Shown here: in pieces, positions 55,841 to 64,000 of the stretch
Position numbering within the stretch: position 1 is the first letter of the stretch
Layout: the number at the start of each line of letters is the position of its first letter
Assembly: GCF_035083965.1 (NCBI RefSeq)
Contig: NC_089728.1
Location: forward strand, 20,168,955-20,232,954
Direction: 5' to 3'
Length of the DNA: 64,000 nt
From: Branchiostoma lanceolatum
Lineage: Eukaryota; Chordata; Leptocardii; Amphioxiformes; Branchiostomatidae
Position numbers and translations under genes: made by a program
The notes under the pieces: generated by a model
The model's database searches: none
What the model was told of the DNA's origin: nothing
Seen by the model: only the letters and a program-made list of their open reading frames with translations

Positions 55841-57860
55841 GTTGAGCGCTCCACCTGTGTGGACCTGTACAAGTTTGCTGATCTCTTCTCTGTAGACAAA
55901 TTACACGAAAAGCTTGTCTGCAGTTGATCTTTAGAAACTTTGCTGAAGTAAGTCATTATTTTATAATTTTACCAGATGATAAGGTCACTCTGTAGAATCA
56001 AATTTTAGAATAGATAATTGAGCACAGTAGAAAAAACTCCAGCCTTCATAAGGTGCAAATGACTACTTCAAAAACATGTTAGCAACTAAAAAAGCTTTTT
56101 GTTAAGAGTATGAATGATTTTTGTATATTGAAAGTTGATCAAGAGACATTCTTACAGTACCATACATGTACTCGGTGCCTCCACAGGTTGCCTCCAGTGC
56201 GGAGTTTTGCAGCCTGAGTGTGAATCAGCTGACTGAGATCATTAGCCACGATGAGCTAGATGTTAAAGAGGAGACAACAGTTTTGGAGGCTGTGGTGAGA
56301 TGGGTGCAGCACAGCAGGGAGGACAGGTGGGTATCATAATTATCTTAGCCAGTAATTAATTGTATGGGCACTTTGTATGACTGCAAATGTCTATTTCTGT
56401 TGATAACAATCACATGGGTTCAATTTTTCCAGTTCAGCCACATGATTCAATCAGTGATGTTGAAAATGATCTTCAACCCACCCTTCCCTTGTATGCTACA
56501 GACAGCACCACTTACCCAGCATCCTCCCTTACATCCGCTTCAACCTGCTGACCTCAGATGACACGGCAGCCATCTTGGGACACCCCCTGGTCAGGGAGGA
56601 TCCTCGGAGTTCGGAGGTCATCAGGAACGTTGTACAAAGAGGGAACTCCAACCAGAAGCCTAGGCTTGGGATGACCATGGAAATGGCTTTGCTCTACGAA
56701 GGTTGGCTGTCAGTATGTACTTCTTTTTTGTTTGACTCGCTAGGTCTGAAACAATCATGAAAGGATGCATTTCATTCCATACTTTGTGGTCCTGCAATAC
56801 ATACTAAGGGTGCCGTTATTGTCATTTTCTCCTCATCTAGTTACATCTTATGATACTTAAGGACATTTCTCAGGGGTCACAAGATATGATTTCATAGAGG
56901 ACATCAGTGCAAACCCTGATTTCGACCTCATTCCTATAAAAGTTACGATTTTTTATTTATTTATTGACAGTTTGGGATGTATTTCGTCTTCTCCAGTTTC
57001 AAACGACTCCTCCTCATAAACCCTCAGGAAGGGAAGCACATCATCCACGATCCTGCAGACCTTCCTCGCTCCTCAGGCATAACGGTCACAAGTGATAACA
57101 ACATTTACATCCTGTATGCTAAAGAATTAGAGCATGGGATTCAGATGTCCCTGATTAAGTAAAACCATGCAAAGAATGTGTGGGAACATGAATGTAAGTC
57201 CGAAGTATCTAAGATACAGGATAATTGCTTTGAAGAACACCTTTTGGAAGTTTATGGGATTTTGTACTACACTGCTGTCAATCCTGAAAGAGACCGTCCA
57301 TTGCTGGAGCTGAGAAAGTACAACTGGCACACACAAAAGTGGCAGGAGTGTTCACATCTACAAGTTGACGAAATCATATACCAGAGTGCAACATTGACCT
57401 GCGGTTCGCTCCTCTATTTCCTCACAAGCACAGAAATGCATCGCTACGACCCGAGCCTGGACCGTTGGTGCAGGTGTACCCCACCGATGGTCATTCCTGA
57501 TGTCTGTACAGCCGTTGCCATAGGAACAGAGATTTTCTGCACAGATTTTGACTTTATCCAGACTATGGTGTACGACACTGAGTTAGACTGCTTACAGAAA
57601 CTGCAAGGCTGGCCGAACCCAGGAAACCTTGAAATGCATTTTCGTCCCAATCTTTTCCTACTGGAGAACCAGCTGCACATATTTTTTTGAGTCACTGTCA
57701 AATTAAGACGGACCATCACCAAACCTTTTTATATATGTGTATGATAGGTCTGCGGATGTCTGGAGAGACTTCAAGGCCACTCTGCCTGATAAAACAGTAT
57801 ACGCATGGTTCACAGTTCCATGTGGCACGCATATACCTACCATATCTAAACAGGGCATGA
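55841..57860 (+). pseudogene. BTB-BACK-kelch protein, broken copy B
   Basis: Parts: 55841-55947 (BACK start, VERSTCVDLYKFADLFS), 56187-56326 and 56502-56711 (BACK), 56997-57860 (kelch). Exons align one-to-one with copy A (exon 3 is 140 bp in both). Lesions: exon 2 lacks its BTB half, a frameshift lies near 55915 before LQLIFRNFAE, TAA replaces a Tyr codon at 57160, and a stop follows LHIFF at about 57688, after which homology to copy A continues to about 57860. The intact first exon at 49170 is its likely lost 5' end. Confidence 0.85.
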
Positions 57861-58654
57861 AAACACATCATTATTCTTGTCAGTGTTAATGTGCAGGATA
57901 AGGACACAGAGAGTACAAGGCAGTACAGTCTGTTTTTTGACATGTTGTTCAGTTCTGTTTTTCAATGTGAATTTGTCCACGAAAGGATAGATCTTGTAAT
58001 AGATTCCATACTTTTGGGAACATTTTACAGAATCTTTTTCTGTCAAAAATTTAAGGGACATTTTTCAGTTAGGGGCTGAACGACATGTCTTAAAGTCTAA
58101 CATCTGTAACGAACAGGGAAATAGGGAAATGTACATTGTGACATTTGTGTGTTGTAAGAGTAGTGAATCCGTGGTTTTCCAGGTTGTTACATGAATAATT
58201 ATGTGTTAGTCAAATTCTTGGAAAACCCCTCTACCCGTTTAAAGTGGGACCCCTCTACCCGTTTAAACTTCCAGCGGGAGCATCCCTTGATGGACCTTGC
58301 TGACGTAGTTAGGACAGACAGCTGCGCCATATATGGGGCTGGGGAACCCCAAAGTCCTTATAAGGGTATAGAAGTAGCTAAGAACTATGGGAAACTGCGA
58401 TATGATTAAAGTCTACGGAATGCAATCATGACTAATATGATTATAATATTGTGTAGGAGGATTTCCTGTCCACTAGAGTATAAGAAGGGCAGTGAAGTTC
58501 TGTAGGTTTGTAAGTTGGTTACCGGTTGTGGAGAGGTACGTGTGTGAAGTTTGTGGTAGTGAGACGTAGCATCCTTTCACAACAAGGGTCTAATTAATTA
58601 GCAAAACCTTATCCATGACGCGATCCGGTGAAGTTGGATTACTTACTCCTTGTT
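57861..58654. other. 3' flank of kelch copy B
   Basis: Contains a doubled CCCCTCTACCCGTTTAAA at about 58228-58267 and a TATAAGGG box-like site near 58361, possibly a degraded LTR, but the boundaries are not visible. Confidence 0.35.
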
Positions 58655-59470
58655 CATATTATCATTAAAGGTTGAACTCCTGTTCCCTGGGAACAACCAT
58701 TACCATAAACCAATGTAGATACTCCCTGCTGTCGTCTGCCAGGACTTTGAAAGCTGAATTGACCCCCAGACCACATAAAGCCATGGGGAGTCCAGCCATG
58801 TCTACAGCCAAAAAATAAAGGCCACACAAAACAGACAGATATTTGCATATTACTGACCGTTTCAGTTTGAAAAATGGTATGGAGCTGCTTTCACTATTTT
58901 AAAAAAACGTTGTCAAACCATGTAAAATGGCCCAGAAAGCTACAGCAAGGCTAGATATTGTATGCAGCAATTTCCTCAAGTTTAATTTTGATGAAAGATC
59001 AACTGATACAAAGCGTTGACCAGATTTTCTGTTATTTTGATTCCAATGCAATCTTGCTCTGTACTTGCCTGAGTTACGGATCTAGAAATGTCAATAATAG
59101 CATTGATAAAAGCTATAGTTGGTGTCTTGCAATTGTTCTCATATAAGAAGTGCTATCATCAATCTGTAAGACCAGAATTACTGCCACGGTTACCATCAGA
59201 CGATGTTTCCCTACAAGGCTGCTACTCTACCAGGTTATAATATGTACATGTACTTTATACTCTTTGTACTTATTTGATTTTTATGTGAAAAACTGAAACT
59301 TTTATCTATTGTTTCTGCATTCTAAAGTGTACTATAGAGTAACTACTTGGTACTCTACTGTGCAGCCCCGGGACCCATGTGCACAGCATGCCAGTCAGTG
59401 GTGGACTGAGCCCAGACAGTTTACACTAGCCGAATGTATTGGGTGGTTTTATAGTGGAACCTCCCTCTGA
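58655..59470. mobile_element. Dispersed repeat, second copy
   Basis: Diverged homologue of 28073-28836: same orientation and same landmark order, including GACCCCCAGACCACATAAA near the start and TAGCCGAATGTATTGGGTGG near the end. Confidence 0.55.
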
Positions 59471-59628
59471 TCTTTAACTAATAAGCCTATCATAGCTGGT
59501 TGTATTGATTTGAATTTAGCCGACCGTCTTAGCCCAATATGAATGCAAATTGACCAGATAGATAAGGGTATGACTTTGAGCAGGTTCAATTCAATCCACC
59601 TTTAATCAACAACCGGCTTTTAAAGGCT

Positions 59629-59875
59629 TAATCTCTCATTGTCATTTAAATGTACACATTTTGTAACTTCTGTTCCTGTTTGAAGGAAGACGTTTCTGAC
59701 ATTAATATGTGCAACATATAAGGTGACAAACTGTCGTTTTTAAAAGCCAGAAAAGTCTAAAGTCGTCATCCAAATGACAGTTTGGCACAGTTTATGTTGC
59801 ATATCTAATTTCAGAAACGTCTTACTTCAAACAGAAACGGAAGTTAGAAAATGTGTACATAAAAATGAGAACGAG
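59629..59875. mobile_element. Fold-back element with about 105-bp arms
   Basis: Arms at about 59634-59737 and 59760-59868 are nearly complementary (ATGTACACATTTT, CTGTTTGAAG, AAGACGTTTCTGA, AAACTGTC), separated by about 22 bp. No target duplication was resolved. Confidence 0.7.
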
Positions 59876-60662
59876 CGAATATGAACGGGGTCTTAATTTA
59901 TCAAGATATGCTCCCCCCTCTAAGATTAGCACCCACAAGTCGTGATCTAGCTTCTCATATTAGTAGGGGCACGTTTTTTCACCTCCGGCGTTATTCTAAT
60001 ACGAAGCTGCTTAAATACTATAGATATGAAACAGGTTTTCCTTGTCACCTCTTTTCGTCATTGATTCATTCAGTTTATGTATTCATTCAAACATGGTTTC
60101 AAACATCAAAACAAAAGCATGTACAAGTATCAGTTCATTGCACACCATTGTTTATTCATTCAGGGTGCCTTTTATACTACAGAAATGATACATTTGGCCA
60201 AATAATCATTTGCATTAATTATCTTTATTTCTGCAAACCAACACCAATTGTAGTGAAGAAACATGAAACTTTATACTAGGAACGTTTGATTATTGTGTAA
60301 TCGATAGATATCGTATAGCATAGATATTTTATCTATCTATCTGAGTGTGTATGAACGCTTTATATAATGATTCTCTACACTAAATTAAAATGCAGTATAG
60401 TAGTTTCAATATTATTCAGTCCATGTGGCCAGGAACGTGTAAAAAAAGATCCAACTCCAAACCCCACCTTAATATTTGAATTGACAATGCCACAAGTTAC
60501 TGAGTTATAACTGTTATAAGTTGTAGTGCTCGGAATAGAAAATTCTTCAAAAATGTTGTATGATTATTACTTCCTTAAATTGTGTCCTTAGATTAAAACT
60601 GTCGAACAATGATTTTTATTCATCCATTCATAACGTGACTCCTTGCTCTGACAATTCAGCAT
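59876..60662. other. 3' flank of the P450 gene
   Basis: AT-rich; the frame at 59881-60279 has no recognisable content. Confidence 0.4.
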
Positions 60663-62101
60663 TTACTGACGGGGAATCGCACTGAGCTCGAACGGTTGCG
60701 GAGCCAGCGTCAGACTAAAGACGCCGTCAGTGCTTGGAGGAGGAGCGCCCTCTGGCATCTTAAAGGTGAACGACTGCAGCAGGGTCGAGAAGAACAGGAA
60801 AAATTCCATCCTGGCCAGTTGCTCCCCAAGACACCCGCGTCGGCCTTGGAATAAAAAAAAAATGAATGAAAGACAGTTTATGCTCTTATGACCTATGTAC
60901 AGGTCAAGATTATAAAGCAGTTATAAGCACAATTAGTGATGTAATAATGTCGTATCTCACTGCATATACGGGATAATGTATACCAGTATGTACCGGTTCA
61001 ACTTCTTCTCGCTTCTTTTAAGACAGTTGTAAAGAATACCCAGTAGTAAGACCAGCCATCCATCGAATAGAAATGATTCTATAACAAGTCTGGTCAAACG
61101 TTCAGTAATGACATCTCTATGCCTGATAGTTACCTCCTCCAAAAGGCAGGTAAGATTCGGGCTTGTTGATGACGTTGCCTTCCGCGTCAAGAAACCTTTC
61201 AGGGTCAAAACGTTCCGGATCAGGCCAGTAGGCCGGGTCCATGTGGAGGGAGTACATGTTCATCATCACCTGGGTCAAACAAAAAGAGAAACTCCTTGTA
61301 TGGATAAACTTCAACCATACCATCCCTCCGACTTGAAGAGGTCACTGGATCCAATGATGAAAAAAAAAATCTCCATGTGGCGATCTGTAATTTAAGGTGT
61401 CCTTTCTGCAACGATACAAAATAGGTTGTGTAATCTTATGTACCAATTAGCTAATAAACTAACATACCTTGGTCCCCTTAGGAATATCATATCCCTGCAC
61501 TTTGACCTCCTTCGAGGTGGCGTGAAGTGTGATGGCAGCAAGGGTGCGGATCCTCATGACCTCCAGCAGGCATGCATTCACGTAGGGCAGATGGGAACGG
61601 TGGGACAGGGTCGGCAGACCCTCACCAACAACGGCTTTTAGCTCCTGCTGTACCTGTAAGAATGAAATTGCAGCAATGTAGCAATTGAATACACCTTACG
61701 CTTCTCAAAAATTTCAGAGGAAAATAGCAGAATATATTGCGTTCTTTGCCGATTTCCCAGAGTCTGACAGAGTTCAACAGTGAAGCGGTTTGAAGAAGGC
61801 AAAATGCTCAAAAGTACCTTATCTTGGATGTCGGGGTTCAAAGTCATGTAGAGTAGACTCCACAGCAGTGTGTTGGCGGTTGTGTCCGTTCCTGCGAAGA
61901 ACAGATCCTGGGCCATGTGCAGGACGTTTCCTTCCGTCAGACCGCCCACCTTTTCCTGCTGTTCAAGCTCCAGCAGGCAAAAGTCGAGGAAGTCTCGCGG
62001 GTTCTCGCGATCCAGGTGTTCTCGATGGCGAGATATCTCCTCTTTTAACACAAGTTCAATCTTGTAGCTCGCTTCCATCGTATTTGCGCCGGCTCTATTT
62101 A
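60663..62101 (-). CDS. Cytochrome P450, CYP2-type, last four exons (partial)
   Basis: Exons 61818-62101, 61468-61653, 61134-61269 and 60663-60844, all GT-AG with matching phase; stop TAA at 60663-60665. It encodes the C-terminal 262 residues or so. I helix [12 protein letters not shown] with the oxygen-activating Thr; K helix ExxR in [12 protein letters not shown] region PERFDPERF; heme loop [11 protein letters not shown] with the Cys ligand, then QLARMEF. The family are heme mono-oxygenases, normally held in the ER by an N-terminal anchor. The N-terminal exons (anchor to H helix) are not found in the next 1.9 kb and probably lie outside the window. Intron positions fit the CYP2 clan. Substrate unknown. 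Confidence 0.92.
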
Positions 62102-64000
62102 CTGAAAGAAACGCATGTAAATAACCACACAACAATGCAAACATCTCGTTCAGAATGGATATTTTCGTAACTCCTCAGAGACATTCCTCATCCGTGACCT
62201 GTATGAACTTTATTTACTACAGGCTGGCTGTCGTGTCGGGATCCGTGCCCGTCCGTGCCCGTGGCGTTACGACAAGGATGCTGTCCCAAACGCAGACTTC
62301 TTGGAGAGGCGATCTTCCCTCGGAGACATAACTCCTTTAGCCGACATTGAAGAACCTTGTCACGTGTAAAGCAAATCGCGTATCAGCGCTTCCCGAAAAA
62401 TTAACGCCGCCGCTCCAAGAAGTCTGCGAAGGAGGCTAAACGTGACGGAAACGACGGTCCACCTTAAATCCAATCAATTATCTTATCATAACCTTACGTC
62501 CCTACGACCAATTGATATATGTATTTTGAAGGAATAATACAAAATGTTTGCATATTACGTATTACTGAATAGTAGCGATTCCTATTTAATTCTTGTCCGC
62601 ATTTCAGAAGCCATTTTTTGAAAAAACGCCTGACCAATCACGACATTCAGTTTGGTCACATCATTCAGGCCAACCAGACTACGAGTACTGGAGTTCCTTG
62701 GAACCCAAAACATTTTCGATGTCACTTGTTAGCCCAAACATTACCCGGGAAGTCTACGTTACTTTTCACTTACCCCGAAATTAATTCTACATTTTCGTCC
62801 TTTTAATAAGACTGCCATTGAATGCAAAATCTTTAAATCCTCGGAAATCGCAACAAAAAGATAATTCTAGCACTAAATACTGGAAAAAAATGAGAAAATA
62901 CTAAAAACAAGAGTTCCACGACCTCATATCTTTGCTAATTGCCGGCTAATATCAAGCTTAACGACTGATACAGGTATCGAGTTCCAACCATTTACAATTA
63001 TCGCATTATCACGTTTTCGTATTTGTCGATATTCCGCTCTTTCCCAGTGACATATGACACATTTTTGAAAGTCATATCATTGACTCCCTTGTCACGTATT
63101 TCGCCACGACGAACCAGCTGGTAAACTACTCATTTGGACCCCAGAAGCCAAAATGGGAAGAGGCCGTCCATACTCCACACTTAAGAGCATTATAGAATTA
63201 GAAACTGGTCTAAGTGGGAAAGACCTGACAGAAATGATGTTTAACCGAGGATACTTGACTTTGAAGACGTTTGAAGTCGTTAGAGTATGATTATGTATGT
63301 ATGTATGTATCATGGAACGCCGATGACGTTTAGACATTCAGGTAATAAGATACGCAATAAAACAGTTCCTCAGGCAACTGCATAGATTGTGGAAACGCAG
63401 CGGGTTTAGGTAATTAATAATAATTTTCCTACAAAACATACACAAAAGAAGAATCCCGTCATTTACCAGTATAGTACTTGAGTATAATGTTCTCATGAAT
63501 CATTCAAATGAGGTCTTTATTTGCATATTTATCAATCTTTTCAGTAACAGATACCATATGTTTGAAGTTGCTATTATGGATCGAAGCGTAATTAAAGTAA
63601 GCTTAGTTCAAAACCCATCAATTATGCAAACTAGTTTTTGTTTTGTCATTATTAGCATTACACTATGTGAATCATCAGATTCAATAATAAGCTACCTTTA
63701 TACCAAAGACAAATTAATGTTCAAATATGTCCTGCATTTCAAACGCCCAACAAGTAATGCCAGCTATATGTTAACCTATTGACCTTGATTCCAAGCACAA
63801 ACTGTGAACCGTTATATATATGGTGAAATATGAAATATACAGTATGTAAAGTAGCACCTGAGGTTTCTCCCAATTACTATATAGAATAGGTAATGATTTA
63901 TGTAACTCATCATCTAAGGTACCAATACACCAAAACAATTGAAAACCAATCCCTGGTTGCATTATTCACTTGAAAGCTACAAGCCAAAAGGCCTACTGCA
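62102..64000. other. P450 intron or upstream region
   Basis: Holds a 16-bp inverted repeat, CGCAGACTTCTTGGAG (62291-62306) with its complement at 62413-62428, a GAGGTCGTGGAACTCTTG-type repeat piece (reverse) near 62912-62937, an ATGT microsatellite near 63293, and a Penelope terminal-repeat fragment. No P450 exon recognised. Confidence 0.45.
63324..63400 (+). mobile_element. Penelope pseudo-LTR fragment
   Basis: GACGTTTAGACATTCAGG, TAATAAGATACGC and CTCAGGCAACTG follow the order seen at the start of the terminal repeat at 38398. Diverged and truncated before the hammerhead region. Confidence 0.55.

Overview
The window reads as animal nuclear DNA: split genes with GT-AG introns and consistent exon phases, dense and varied transposable elements, microsatellites and a satellite array. 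The gene content (a 4-coumarate-CoA-ligase-like enzyme, a duplicated BTB-kelch locus, a CYP2-type P450) and the repeat style (Penelope-like element with hammerhead ribozymes, CR1-type LINEs, many MITEs, tRNA-derived SINEs) suggest a marine invertebrate deuterostome, most likely a lancelet (Branchiostoma). That assignment is inference from style; no search was run.

Layout. 250-3147 is a satellite of 24 monomers in a three-monomer higher-order pattern. A 243-bp tandem repeat follows at 4857-5625. 6158-7034 (+) holds the last two exons of an unrecognised gene, with a Harbinger-like MITE just after it. 10462-14654 (-) is a three-exon stretch of a second unrecognised gene; its intron carries a Penelope-like element (11233-13721) with a 13-bp target duplication, two hammerhead ribozymes and a nested insertion. 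15249-19830 holds a TA-flanked element and a decayed DNA-transposon protein (-) that was itself hit by a 632-bp MITE. 19.8-29.7 kb is gene-poor: two copies of a diverged segmental duplication, each with a different later insertion, and a 127-bp tandem array containing octamer palindromes.

Genes. The best-resolved gene is a 12-exon, about 595-aa ANL-family acyl-CoA synthetase on the minus strand (42181 to 29757), complete from Met to stop. Its introns contain a CR1-type LINE, a solo Penelope terminal repeat and a GAGT microsatellite; an 81-bp insertion duplicated one of its splice donors in frame. 44.0-57.9 kb (+) is a duplicated BTB-BACK-kelch locus: copy A and copy B are both broken, one intact first exon survives at 49170, and an inverted copy of exon 2 lies beside a long TA run. 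Between that first exon and the rest of copy B sit an LTR retrotransposon with a tRNA-Glu primer site, a TTAA-flanked piggyBac-like MITE and a 5'-truncated LINE. 60663-62101 (-) holds the last four exons of a cytochrome P450, whose 5' part lies outside the window or was not found.

There is no operon-like organisation. Most of the structure is a record of element insertion, including nested events whose relative order can be read. The strongest leads are the hammerhead ribozymes, the long tRNA-Glu 3'-half at the LTR primer site, the splice-donor duplication in the synthetase and the octamer-palindrome array.
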